64,000 nucleotides of DNA from the NCBI RefSeq assembly GCF_029227915.1, contig NC_079876.1, positions 35,819,828 through 35,883,827 of the forward strand, written 5' to 3'. The notes below the pieces were generated by a model. That model saw only the letters and a list, made by a program, of their open reading frames with translations, had not been told where the DNA came from and did no database searches. This document shows positions 46,401 through 57,900 of this stretch, one piece after another. Position 1 is the stretch's first letter. Each line of letters begins with the position of its first letter. The translations under genes were made by a program, and so were the position numbers. The DNA comes from Hydractinia symbiolongicarpus (lineage: Eukaryota; Cnidaria; Hydrozoa; Anthoathecata; Hydractiniidae).

Positions 46401-49364
46401 TATTATTTTTATGTGTGAGAGACATACTTTATTGAGTCAAATTTTCCGGTTGGGGATCAAATGAGAATTTATTTCTATAAGTTTATAAAGAAACTATGTA
46501 ATTAGAAATATAAAAACAAGGAAGGAGCTTGCATCTTTTCATTGTTTTCACAAAAATGTTTTTGCAAGCACGAACATATGTGCAATAAAGTATAAGAAAA
46601 ATTTTCCAGCCACTCCACTGATTACTCAAAAATAGAACAAGGGGGGTCCACCTACAATGTAATGTTCGTAAAAGTTTAATGCTCTCGATGATTCCATCCT
46701 AACCACTTTTTCTCATTCCGACATGAAGCAGGCTAAAATATTGCGTTTAAACTGAGCTTGGGCAAATATTCGAACCTACAACATGATCACAAATGCGCTG
46801 CCATTATATTCATTAGCTCTGTTTAAAAGTTTTATCGAATAATTATCTTTTAAACGAGCAATGATTTTCTGTCACTTTTATTAGCCATAGGTATGATCAC
46901 CAAGACTCCACGTGGTTCACCAAGACTCGACGTGGCTCACTGTCTGTTTTTGTTTTTAGGTTATGTCGGCGTTGTGGTAAAATAGGACACCAGGCTTCAA
47001 ACTGTGCAGAAAAATTTGCTGCTGAAAGAGACATGCGAAAGCGTAGAGATAGTGAAGTATGGACTGGTTTGCTTGTTGTTTTTTTAAATTGGAAATTATT
47101 TAGGTAGACGTTCAGTAACCCATGTTAAAAAATCTGTTTGTAAATAGTTATTACATCTATCGACTATGAAGAATAGACGCCTATTGATATATCTATTTTC
47201 CAGTAATGAGATCCAGACTGTATTAAGAAATTTGGAACGTCTTCAAAAAAAAAAGAGATGCTGGTAAAGCAGCAGTTGCTTCGACTTTCTATTCAAGTGT
47301 ATTTCAGATTGTGATAAAAATAACAAATTTCAAGGCTTAGTTGAATAAGCAAAAGAAAGAAAGAAAAGTGAAAGTAGATAGAGCTACGAAAGGGACATGC
47401 AGAAAGTTAATACCCTATCCAGTTTCGAAGTTACATTGTTATAGTTTGACAAGACTGGATGGGGTTAGTACTGTGGCTCACAGGCAGACAGACAGACAGA
47501 AAATTAAAAAATTAATGTTGTCGTTTTTTTTTAAGCGAGAAGAGGAATTGGTTAAAGGCGATGAGAATAAATCGGTTGAGACAAGAAGAAATACACCGAA
47601 GAGAGATGCTAGAGGGAAAAGGGTGTGTGTTGGATCATTGATGTCAGACTTAAATAAAAAAATATAGCTAAGAAAATATGAGGAAAAGGCCATGCGGTCT
47701 GTAGATGATAGCGTTTATAATGAAGTAGTTTAGATTACACAAAGCTTTAATTACAACAAAGAAATTTTGCGGCTAAATATTTTAAGAACTTCTCACAGGA
47801 ATAAATTTTCGCGCATTAGAGAGGTTTGTAAACCTTATGGCAGTAAATTTTCGCGGTTTGAACAATATAATCAAAATTTGATACTGAAAATTAGAATATG
47901 ATTAGTGTTGTATTTTTTACGTGCATGTAAATTTTTTTTATTTACTTGTATGATTTTGTGGGCTAAACAATACGTGGTTAAACAACTTGGCATACTTTCA
48001 AAATGTGGTAAATTATCGCAAAAGTTTCTTCTTTTAAATTCTCACTTCTGTTTCATCCAAGCTTGTGTGGTTGTTATGTAAAATTATCAATCTGTTATAT
48101 AATTTAGAATGTTGGTCCTGATGACCATATAAAATGTTTCAACTGTGGCAAAATGGGCCATCGGAAAGCAGATTGTCCAAGCAGAAAAGAGGATAAAGCA
48201 TCTTTTAACAAAGCTCCTGGCTCCGAGCGTAATGTCAAGGGATCTGAAAGGAACGGTAGTCGAAGCAATGCAGACAAGACGAAGCAAACCATGTATAATT
48301 CCAATGAGTTAAAGCATAACAACGCATGGGCAGGTCCACTTCATAAATCGAAAACTGATTTAGCCATTCCTCTCTCAGACATACTTCATAGACCTAAACC
48401 AGTCATTAAATCCACACAACAATTTCCAATTGACGATTCGCTCTTAAGTTTCTCTTATAGCCAATTAAATCAATTATTCCCTACCCTATTGGAACCTCTG
48501 CAATCTGAATGTAACACGTCTGCAACAACAGTGACTCACGTATTGAAAGCACATCCATCATCAAAAATTCAGGCTCCTGAAGTATTGGCTTCAAACAATT
48601 CTCAAGGTGGAATGTCTGAAGGTCCACACCGGTCCAACAATCTAACTCCGGACCAGCAGTTTGTAAGTTTGTAAATAGATTTCTCTTTCTTGAATTTTTT
48701 ATGTAATTTTATCTCGTACCATAAAAGAACTACTGAAGCATATTAAAAACTAACTGTATGACAATGTTAATGGTGAGTAAAGAAGTTCGATTCACATGTA
48801 TTACTGTTCTAGAGTTTCACCAGTTTTGCCCAGCAGTTCCAAGTAGCAAACACACCACCCAAAAAACGACGTGAATTTGCCGAGCAACAACATGTCGGCG
48901 ATTTTCCGCCCCTATCCTTAACCGAATACAAGAAAGAATCGACAAGATCAGACCATCGACGAGGTTTTTCTCCCAGAAAGAAACGGATGGTAAAAATGAA
49001 TTGTTACCTTCATCATAGTTTAATAATAAAAACCCTATTACCACAAAGAAAACTTTTTAAGCAGTGAATTATTGTGGTTTGCATATATTTATTTACAATG
49101 TTTATATATGAAAAATTTTCATATTTCTAGAACGCTAGTTCATCTACACATTCTCTCCCCGGTGCATCTAATCGATCTCCGGACCAAGAAAAAGCAGCCG
49201 GCAGACCATCTGCTTCCGGTAAGTCATCCTCGCACGAATCTAAACAAACGTCATCAAAAACAAACCGGACAAGTGGAAAGAATACTCGAACGCAAGGCGA
49301 ATTTACTACTCCCAAGAAGACGAACAAGCAGTCAGGTCAAAATGGAAGAACATATAGTGCTTAA
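31479..49364 (+). CDS. TUT4/7: Terminal uridylyltransferase TUT4/TUT7 (ZCCHC11/ZCCHC6) orthologue
   Basis: Spliced gene of about 1290 codons. Exons by phase-consistent AG/GT sites: 31479-31521, 31714-31777, 32640-32750, 32972-33158, 33365-33453, 33833-33914, 34980-35049, 37727-37763, 38225-38314, 38403-38513, 39388-39465, 39699-39760, 40742-40854, 41430-41477, 41811-42512, 42623-42978, 43383-43571, 45522-45699, 46184-46382, 46960-47056, 48108-48662, 48813-48989, 49131-49364. All 22 joins keep the frame. Likely start ATG 31487 or 31502; 5' exons may be missing. Domains in order: C2H2 finger, first NTase plus PAP-associated unit, CCHC knuckle, second NTase plus PAP-associated unit, two CCHC knuckles and a low-complexity Ser-rich basic tail. 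This is the TUT4/7 layout; the family adds U tails to mRNA, pre-let-7 and viral or transposon RNA in the cytoplasm. The second NTase keeps GSSRNGFGFDGSDMDV and EGDIS, so it should be active. Confidence 0.93.
32640..33158 (+). CDS. TUT4/7: TUT4/7 exons 3-4: C2H2 zinc finger and lead-in helix
   Basis: Exon 32640-32750 reads EFLCCVCTKQIKG and CMNHWRNSKHKREA, a matrin-type C-x2-C...H-x5-H finger as at the N-terminus of TUT4/7. Exon 32972-33158 continues in phase 0 with LSQFIKDTVNAHVLAKDELL, a helical lead into the first nucleotidyltransferase fold, and ends in phase 1. Confidence 0.85.
33365..40854 (+). CDS. TUT4/7: TUT4/7 first (degenerate) nucleotidyltransferase and PAP-associated unit
   Basis: Exon 33365-33453: CRLYGSAHTGIGFHDADIDI and DVQYD, the G-S loop and the D-x-D position. 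The third carboxylate region reads ERSGLHCCIYSNYSNG (34980-35049, 37727-37763, 38225), with Cys where catalytic Asp is expected. Next come HTSDLLKSYVELDDRAKSLC and FKLWAK, then LCGLSPYCFSLMVIHYLQQS with VPPVLP (PAP-associated), WRSKNTNSLGWLLNDLF and YYLVRFHFKALVI. In vertebrate TUT4/7 this unit is non-catalytic and binds partners such as Lin28/RNA. Introns here hold LINE tails and a minisatellite. Confidence 0.88.
34060..34900. repeat. Intronic composite satellite: AT palindromes around a 53-bp minisatellite
   Basis: Six units of about 53 bases run from about 34330 to 34640. Each has a form of AAAATGATGAGAAAACGTCC and CTGCGAAGCTTTAGAGTTGC. Both sides carry palindromic runs of CGTATTTTTAAAAATACG. 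The block is intronic in the TUT gene, before the exon at 34980. Confidence 0.65.
35160..35945 (+). mobile_element. 5'-truncated LINE tail in a TUT intron, ending in (GAT)n
   Basis: Frame 35443-35673 and its frameshifted continuation read LKGRLYEACVRSVMLYGSET, WAVKQEDLDSLDRNDMRMVR, WMCNASLRDRKSS, then LNWLGHLERMEEDNW and PKGRPRKTW. This is the C-terminal tail of RTE/Jockey-type LINE proteins. A CxxC...H...C-like remnant lies near 35170-35205. The element ends ATGATGATGATGATGAC at 35921-35941. It is in the same orientation as the host gene. Confidence 0.75.
38022..38192 (+). mobile_element. Second, shorter copy of the same LINE 3' end
   Basis: Closely matches about 35763-35940 (GGCAGATCGAAAGAGAATTGG ..., GATTGGAAGAGGGTCATTAA, TATACCCC). 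It ends in GATGATGATGAC only 33 bases before the TUT exon at 38225. Confidence 0.7.
41811..46382 (+). CDS. TUT4/7: TUT4/7 acidic linker, CCHC and catalytic nucleotidyltransferase unit
   Basis: Exon 41811-42512 (702 bases) encodes an acidic, Ser-rich linker followed by CSECLNEGHTYTKC (CCHC) and the helix KKFRLIMDKVCEDVMM. Exon 42623-42978 has LFGSSRNGFGFDGSDMDVCL and KVPIVKFTIP, with EGDISLYN giving the third Asp. Exons 43383-43571, 45522-45699 and 46184-46382 supply the uridine-recognition/PAP-associated part (GDASRGSLSSYAHILLVLYY, LTEGWNTWYF, VGELWIGLFRFYMEKF, IAIEDPFNLNHNLGAGV). All three carboxylates are present. Confidence 0.92.
44169..44455. repeat. 54-bp tandem repeat, about 5.3 copies
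   Basis: Nearly identical units containing AATTATGATTTATGACATAA and TTAACATAATTAAAAACC. The unit length is a multiple of three, so one frame stays open across all units as a hydrophobic pseudo-protein. The repeat is intronic in TUT. Confidence 0.85.
44461..45310. repeat. Hairpin-bearing repeat array (five units)
   Basis: The perfect hairpin CCCGTGGAAAAATCCACGGG recurs near 44516, 44609, 44782, 44957 and 45141 (spacings about 93, 173, 175 and 184). It is followed by TTCGCCCGTC, a CAACAAAGTGG / ATATATCGCATT block, CAGACAGACAG and ACGGCTATTATTAAAGAGA. The two-arm, no-ORF structure suggests a tandemised non-autonomous element or satellite. The window start carries a related end. Confidence 0.8.
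46960..49364 (+). CDS. TUT4/7: TUT4/7 C-terminal CCHC knuckles and disordered tail
   Basis: Exon 46960-47056: CRRCGKIGHQASNC. Exon 48108-48662: CFNCGKMGHRKADC, then a long Ser/Asn/Gln-rich tail. Exons 48813-48989 and 49131-49364 add PPKKRREFAE, a basic RKKR patch and a Ser/Thr/Lys-rich end stopping at TAA 49362-49364. The two knuckles bind RNA in this family. AATAAA at 50467-50472 is a candidate polyadenylation signal. Confidence 0.85.
47488..47502. repeat. (CAGA)n microsatellite in a TUT intron
   Basis: A short CAGACAGACAGACAG run. The surrounding frame (47341-47667) is charged but has no family features. Confidence 0.5.
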
Positions 49365-51474
49365 CGCACTAACTGAACGTTCATGTGGATTCCACCTTGC
49401 AATCCATTGTCAAGGTGAACTTTCATATGGATTCCACCTCGTCGATCCATTGTCAAGGTGAACTTTCATGTGGTTACCATTTCGTCAATCCATTGTCAAG
49501 GTGAACTTTGATGTCGATTCCAACTCGTCAATCCATTGTCAAGGTTTTTTTTGGCTTTGTCACCATTTGCCACTTTTTTTTTCCTTAGCTGTGTTTTGAT
49601 AGAAAAAATTATTTTAGTTTTTATAAATGTTTTAGTGATTTTTATAAACGTATAACCTTCCCTGAATTTTGTGTTCATTATCAATTTAGAGCTGACAAAA
49701 AGCTTCATATCCTGTCTTCGTCCCCCGAGACATGTCAAAACAGACCCTTTTGTATCTAATTTAAGTGAGAACTTAAACTTACTAAACTTCAGGGAAGATC
49801 TTGTTGGTTATAATGTTTTTTTATATATAATATTTTATAGTTTGCTTTTTAATACTTCTAATATTTACATCCTAATTTTAGTTATTAGATGTATATCCTA
49901 GGTTTTACGTTTGGAAATCCAGTTCTATATGGGTGCAAATTTTAATTGTTTATTTTGTGGCTTGAATGAGTAGTGCGGTGCTAAAAGCGATTATTTGTTT
50001 TAGTGTTTCCTTTGCATGACTGCTTTGTGTCAATGCATTTGTCATCGTTTTAGAAGTTGGACAAATTATGAAATTTTACGATGTGGCTTTCTTATATGTA
50101 AATGTGTTTAATGTGATACCTGTACATAGCACTGCAACGTTTCGCACCTGCACTTAGCAGTGCTTTTAATTTTGATTTGATTAACAATTATTAATTTTCG
50201 GGTGTAGTTTTAAGAAATTATGTGCATTAACCTGCCTTTATCTGCTTTTTTTTCTTCGATATATTTAAATTTAAGCTCTTTCAAAAAATGCGTAAATATG
50301 AATGCGATTTTAAAATAATTATTTTTGTCAGTTAAATTTTTTCCGCTTCACTTCAATTCATTTTTTATTCGCCTTCTATTCAAGATAAGAATGTCTTACA
50401 ACCAAATTCAATTCGAACGAAAATCCGTATTTTTACATTTTATTTCAAAATGTTTGAATAGAGGTAAATAAAAATGTATATTATTAGATATTCCTCGACA
50501 TAATATTCTTACTGTAAATGTTCTGGTTTAATATTCAAGATGAATGGAGAGGCGTTTATTGGAAACAAGCGTTTTTTAGAGACGGGCGTTAATTTGAGAC
50601 TGGCGTTTATTAAGGAAACAAAAAAGAAATTAAAATATTCAGTATATGACATTCCTATAGTTTCATTACAAATTCAACACAAATCCGCCGCGTTAAACTC
50701 GAGTAATTTATTTTTTTTAAATTAATTTTATAAGAGGAATGATCTTTTTTTAGAGCATCTACGGTATGATTTGATATTGTTTCAACAATGTTTAATTTTA
50801 CATACAAATTTATGAACTTTCTTCTTTTATTGAAATCTGTTAATACACGCGGATTTTATTGCAAGAAAAGGAGATCTATTGGAATTTAAATCTGACATTT
50901 TTTTCGTGATCTCACATTGTGTAATGTTTATGTAGTGAATATAAAAATAAAATAAAAATATGTGTTGTTTCCCTTGTACAATTTTTCAAAATGCAAGATA
51001 CTTCATTTAACGTTTTCAAACGCGAAATTAAGCGAAACCGAATTTACTATTTTTTACTATACTTGTCAATAAAACCACGGAAGAATGAAAGTTCCAAACT
51101 CTTTTTTTTCTTCCAGAGTTCAAGTTTGATTAGAAGACGTCGACCATTTTTTTTTAATCCACCAATGCGTTAACATTACTTTTAGAATGGGCAAGTTAGC
51201 CTCCCTCAGATTCTCAGACCACTTGAAACACCCCTTTCTCAGTGCATTTTATGTAAGATTGTAAAATTGTGAAAACCACAGGTAATGATTTTTGTATAAC
51301 AGGATTTGTCCTTCCATTTCCGCACAGGATTAAAATTATTTTTACTAATTAGACTAGAACTCAGAATATTACCTAAAATTTTCAAACTTACTAACTCGTT
51401 TCCAGGTTAGTTGTTCGTCGACAGATTACAAGTCTTGTTCAGTCGACTTATGCGAAGAAAAAACAGAGCGTTAT
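49365..51474. other. Shared 3' intergenic region between convergent genes
   Basis: Lies between the TUT stop (plus) and the ankyrin-end stop of the HEPN gene (minus), and must hold both 3' UTRs. It starts with imperfect repeats of CCATTGTCAAGGTGAACTTT at about 49406-49550. AATAAA for the plus gene is at 50467. For the minus gene a hexamer overlaps the stop itself. Confidence 0.5.
49385..49545. repeat. Short tandem repeat in the TUT 3' UTR, unit about 50 bases
   Basis: About four units containing GATTCCACCTCGTCAATCC and ATTGTCAAGGTGAACTTTCA, directly after the TUT stop. They would be transcribed in the 3' UTR. Confidence 0.6.
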
Positions 51475-51977
51475 TTATTTATTATTCTTTTTAAGGAAAA
51501 AATGCGTAAATATCTCCTCTATTACAATCCGGTTATTTTGCTCAGCCCCCCACCCTGTGCATGCAACCTCTGCAGCTGTTCTACCATTTTTGTCCGTCAA
51601 CTCAGTATCTGCATCATGTTCCAGAAGTAACCGTACACATTCAACAGAGCCATACAGCGACGCACAATGCAGGGAAGTGTTATTGTTTTTGTCCACGTAG
51701 TTAATTGCTGAACAACTATGGTGCAGTAATGTTTCCAAGATGGCCGCATGACCATTTATGGCACTGACATGGTAAGCTGTCTCTTTGTTATCATTAACTT
51801 CAAACACACAACTTCCATAATCCAACAGCAGTTGCACCATACTCACTGATTGGCAGTCTGCTGCATATAATAATGGCGTGTCTCCACGATAACCTCTTTC
51901 TTTGATAATGTTAGGCTGACTTCTGAGCACATCAGTCATTTGCGCCACATCACCGTACTGTAAGAAATCGCGAATAT
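51475..51977 (-). CDS. Exon 7: ankyrin repeats, C-terminus
   Basis: Reads DFLQYGDVAQMTDVLRSQP, GDTPLLYAADCQSVSMVQLL, ETAYHVSAINGHAAILETLL, NTSLHCASLYGSVECVRLLL and GRTAAEVACTG: about four ankyrin units. It ends FFLKKNNK. The stop codon overlaps an AATAAA. Confidence 0.88.
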
Positions 51978-54900
51978 CTAAAAGGCGAAATCATCACTGT
52001 TTACTTCACAATTTTTTTCATTTTGTTTTCTTTTATAAAGCAAAAAGGTCATTTAGGAGCTTAAACGGATATGAACCTTACGTAAAATCAGAATCTTGCT
52101 TCATTTAGGAGTTCACGTTACTCACAATCAGTTCAAGTGACACTTTAGCCACACTTTAGCTAAATCCGTTAGAGTAAAAAATTTGGAAAGGAAATCTTAA
52201 AGTCGAGGGAAAAACATACTTTTTTTGTAAGTTTTATTTTAAAAAGCGCATCTAAGCCTATACTGTTTCCTTGTATACGATCCGTGTCAGAAACAAAGAA
52301 AGCAATGGAGCCCTATAATAACTATGTCGCAGCAACCTTATGTGGTAGTATGTGGCACTTATCTACTGACACAAGTCATTGTGAATCCTCCGATTTTATA
52401 AATCATAAAAGTTTAACCTAACAGCCTTAGTGAAATAAGCGTAATTATGACCAAAAAAATTAAGAAACAAGATAAATTAAAATTTAGTTACCATCAAATT
52501 TCTTCTCGCCAGGAATTCTATTGAAAAAATTAAGAGATAATAACAGCAGTGTGGAAAGTAAGGACAGCAAATTTACAGCAAAAAATTAACATAAAAAGTT
52601 ATATTTATCAACAAAAACGACAACAACAACAAGAACGACAACAACGATAATAACAATAACAACAAAAACGGTGACAAAACAACAACAGCGACAACAACAA
52701 CGACAATAACAACAACAACAAAATAAAACCAAAAAACAAAACATACTCGTGTTTGTAAACAACAATAACAATAACAATAACAACAAAAACGGTGACAACA
52801 ACAGTAACAATAACAACAACAACGACAATAACAACAACAACAACAAAATAAAACCAAAAAACAAAACATACTCGTGTTTGTAAACAACAATAACAATAAC
52901 AACAAAAACGGCGACAACAACAGTAACCATAACAGCAACAACGACAATAACAACAACAACAAAATAAAACCAAAAAACATACTCGTGTTTGTACGTCAAA
53001 ACAGTTGGTTTGGCGACTCCCACATTACTATAAGCAACCACTGAAAATTGGTAAGTACTTCCATACTCCAAATCTTCCATTCGGCAATTTCCATCAAACA
53101 GAACAGGAACTTCACACCAGTTGCTGTATTCTTTATTTTCTTTGAATTTCCTTTTCTGCAAAGCATAATCAAAGCCTTCATTCGTCCAAGCCAACATACT
53201 TGTGTTTTCATTCATGTAAGTACACACCAAATGTTTTACCTGTATTGGTTGTTGTAGCCTAAAATCAAATTTAAAAATTGTGTATAATAATAGAAAAAAG
53301 AAAAATAATAGAAAATAGAAAAAAGAAAAAAGATGGATTGATGAACAAAAAAGTAAATAAATTACTCTTACTTTCTATACAGCATGTAATGCACCTGGTC
53401 TTGTTCAGGTTCGTCGAAGCAAACGTCGCGAAGCAGTGCGTCCAAACAAGCATAAAAATTTTTAAACCTTCTTGCTCCTTTATTGACTTTGATCTCACCA
53501 TCTTCCTTCCCCTCTACATAGAGACTATCTGTTATATTACCTGAAACACTTTTGATGCAAATTTTCTTTAGCAAATCATTTTCTTCATTTCTGCTCAAGT
53601 TAAGCAAGTCATTTGACGAAGATTTCGACCTCTCCTTGGCTTTGAACAGATTTAGAAAGCTTGATGAAGAAGCGATTGATTTTCTTTTGTTAAAGAATAC
53701 TATACATATTCTGGACGTGCTCCTACTCAAGCATTCCAACATTAAATGCTTTGGTGTCAGATTATCGTCTTCCATACACAAAATAACTTCATCTGCTTCC
53801 CTTCCTCTTGCACCTTGATAGTTTGTCAGTAATGTAAAATCATTACTGGCTGGTAGAGATTCAATTTCATTTCCATTGATGCATTGTAATTTCCAGTTGG
53901 AGATTGAATTGTAAGTTATTGTATCAACGTCCAGTAAATGAAGAACATACTTCATTATGAGCTGACAGAACGTGCTTTCACAGAGGATAAGTCGATTCAC
54001 GTTGTGGTTGGAAAATTTAAATGCATTTAATGTTATTGCCAACAGAATTATAATTTCACTGTTTGTTTTTTCTCCGTCCTCAAACGAAAAGATGATTGGT
54101 ATTTCTCCTTGAATGTTATGACCAATAACAGAGCTTGTTCTGTAGTGGTACATGGTTTCTGTTTTGATATTTGAATCAGTTAACTTAGGTGGTACATTGG
54201 AATCTATATCCAAAGGTAGTTGTATTTCTTTTGTTCTTCCTGGTGATGACGAAGCATTTACAACTTTTTTGTCAAATGTAAACACTTCATCAGCTTCGTC
54301 GGAAAAACTTTTTCTTTCCAGAAAGGGAGATAACCTTTGAGTCAAAGATTTCTGACGTTTTATTGTATCTTTCACCATCTTTGGGTGATGAGATATGTTT
54401 TTCTTGCCTTCTACTGCATTCTCCAATCGATGTATAACTTTGAAATTTTGCAAAGTTGTTCTCATGCAGTGATGTAAGGTGAAAACACCCATTCCAGTTT
54501 CTTTGTACTGGTATTGATCGTGCACCGTCCTTTTCTTAAACGAAATGTGCGTCCTACGTTTTTCCAAACTTTGCGGTAAAATAATGATGTGCGATCTATC
54601 GAGTTCCTTCATGGACAGAGTTGATTTTAATTCTTGAGCTTGTTTTACTGACAACCTTCCACAGTCGCATTCGTCAATCACAACATGAAGTAGTAACCCC
54701 TTGTACGTTTTTACCATCTCCTTAAGTAGCTGCGACAATGATGGTAATTTATTCAAGCTAAGCCTTGTAGCTAACTCAACAATACTAATGGCAACAATAC
54801 CAACATGCTCATTATGTTGAATATTCTGCACGAAGCTTTCCACGTCGTAGACCAACAGACTTTTTGAATCCCAAGTGATGTGAAAGATCAACGTATCCTT

Positions 54901-57900
54901 TTCTGCACGTTCAGCCAAATATTTTAGATAATATATTCCCAGTAAAGTTTTGCCAGTGCCATAATCTCCCACAATGATTTTCTTTGTTTCTTTACTATGC
55001 AGAATATCCATTTGCTCCTTATTGAGCATGATCGAGCGTACCTGGTGGCCTGTGTCTTTATTTAGGGTCGGCAGTAGAGGGAACATGGATTTTCTTGTTG
55101 CCATAAAACTAACTATTGAGCTGATGACCTCCATGAACCTTTTTGTGACCTCATCTTTACTCACTCGCTTACTAATTTGTTCGTATTGAGCAATTAAATT
55201 ACAGAAAAACTTTTTTATTTTATCATCACTTTCATTTATATTTTTGTCCAGCAGATGACAATCTTTGCAAAAATACGAGTAGTCACTTTTGACAAAGTTT
55301 TCAGCTAACACAACGTTGACGAACGTGATGTCACCAGTTAAAATAAAACTTGAATTTGCAATAGACAAAAGTTGGATATCCTTCTCGCCATTTTCAAACT
55401 CTTTTTGTACTTGAAGAAAGCATGACGAGTTAGTATATCGTATGTTAAACATTATATTTGAGTTTAAATACATGAATAGAATCCGTTTGGTGTAGTTGCT
55501 TTGTATCAATTTCGGCATGCCTTTAGTTTCGAATTTTAGGAATTGAATATGTTCAAGCGTGTTATAATCTGTGATAACAGCAACCACGCCTTCTCTGTAA
55601 CCACTCATGGTAGTTTTAATGCGGTAAGCCCACTCAGACACTTCACTATTTCTTACGTAAGGTGGAAATTGCAATGCCTCTGACAGAATGTTATTAAACT
55701 CTTTTGTGAAAAATGTTTTTGTGTATCGCTGACCAAGCAATTTCCATTCGTCTCGTGACAAATACGTTGTGTGACTGTTACCACTTGATTGGTAGGCTAT
55801 CGGCTTGTTACTGTATGGGACGTTTTTCACACGGTCGATCAGTTCATTAAACTCTTCAGAAGTGTGCGAGGATACTGTAAAAGTTGTGTCACGTGTTGAA
55901 AGCGTGCAATCGTGTAAAGACTCTAAAAAAATGCTGATATATAAAACAAAAATGATATAGATATACCAACAGCATCTATTGAACCGGTTGGTAAAGGATT
56001 TTGAGCATTTAAGATGAACATCGCTGTGTCTTACCCTCTAACTTCATTTCTTTACAGTTACCTTCAACATCCAACATTGTCATGTTCAAATCATACAGCT
56101 GTATTGGTACCTGCTTGAACAACCTGACAAACAAGTACTGTCCGATACGCTCCACTGTGTAATCCTGATTTTTTTGCAGTTCAGTGATATCGTATTCATT
56201 CATAGTAGAAGATATCTGAAGCTTCAAGTTTGTGTCCTTTCCATTTGCCAGTACTTTCATGATCGTATGGCCATTGTTGTCTTTGTATGTACGTATCCTA
56301 GTGAGAAATTAAAAAGATGTGAACAACACATATTATTTCTTTCATGTTTTTTTTGAAATTATAATGCTATAGAAAAAGTAATTCATGTTTTAGATAACTT
56401 TTTTAGATGAAAATCTAAATTGGAGAAAGTAGTTAAAAAACGCTCTTGTAGAAAAATATTTTTGCAACCTTCCACAATTCACGCTTAGGCAGTATCTTCA
56501 TATATTCTTACACGGTATCTTTTTTTAAACTGTTCCCATCTGGCATATTTAAATCTTCAATTGATTTTCTTTTTGGAGATGGAGTATGATCACAAATTTT
56601 CTTTTCTAATTCACTTTTTATAAGATATAAATCGTTCTTGCTTGCTTTTTCTTCCAACTCACATCTATCTATCTTCTCATCTAATTGGGATTTAATTCCA
56701 TCCACAGTGTTATCCAAATCTTTGAAGTCTTGCAGCATATTTTCAAGTTCTAAAATAATTTTTTAAACAATACTAATTACGTTGCTTCTACTTTATTGAA
56801 GCATCCTAAAATATTACGTCGCATTGCCATATCTCTTTTGGTCTGATAAAAACGTTTTTACAAGTTTCTTTACACGTGCTCATTCTCCTCCTCAGAGCTC
56901 TTTTAGATGTTTATCTATAAGTGTTTCGGGGACAAGAACTGGTTGTATGAGAAAAAAAGCTGGAGGATTAATTTTTATTTTATTATGTTAAACCCTTTTC
57001 TTAAATTGTTAGTTTCTTTCAAGAAAAAATTAATAAGTAGAAATACAATTTGAGAAAAGAATATACTACAAGTCTCAATAGAATTGACGTTTTAAAATAT
57101 TGGAACTGGACCAAATCATTCGTCAATCCTTATTTTAGGTTACAGATTGAGTACTTATTGCAAAATTAAAAAGATTTAGGGAGAAACTCAACAAAGAGCT
57201 ATCTATGAGTATTTAGTAAAAAACACATGAAAACAGGATTGCCTATCTGAAGACTTACTTTCAATGTTAACTTGTTGCAACTGAGATTTCGTTATCACCA
57301 AATCATTTCTGAGCGTTTCATTATCACATTTTAGTTGTGTAAAATCAGTTTGTAAATACGCTAATTCTTTCTGTATGATTTTATATATATTTGAAATATG
57401 TGGTTCCAGTGGAGCTGATTTGAGGTCTTTCATGAGTTGTTCATAGTTCGGGTAGCAACCAAGTTCAGTGACAATATCAATTATATCATTCCAAGTATCT
57501 TCAAATTCTTGTGTTTTCATACTCATATTGTGCGCATGCGCAAATTCATTGCGTTTCTTTTTCGCTTGAAAACATGCATAACTCCTTTTATCATCTCCAC
57601 ACATAGGCGGCAGTGGAGTTTTCCACCCTCCTCGTGGCTTTGGAAGATTTGTTCCTTTTCTGATGAGAAAATAGGTAATAGTCGTATCGAATTTGCTGGA
57701 GTCCGTTTCATTAGAGCCATTTGATGGTAACATAATCTCCAATTGATCTGGCTTTAACACTTTGAAGTCTTTAGAATGTGACAATTTCAGTGCCGAAATT
57801 TCTGCATACAGTTGACTTTTGTTACGTGGCATGCCTTTATACTTGATATCATTTCCATCATTGTGCAAAGTATATAACATAGCAGGTTGTACAACATGGT

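Noticed and set aside
47341-47667. 108-residue charged ORF in a TUT intron
   Set aside because: Not flanked by splice sites that fit the TUT frame (the 46960-47056 and 48108-48662 exons already join in phase) and contains a CAGA microsatellite.
52573-52980. Several long Val/Leu/Cys-rich ORFs
   Set aside because: Translations of a CAA-rich simple-sequence array next to the FN3 exon; low complexity in all three frames.
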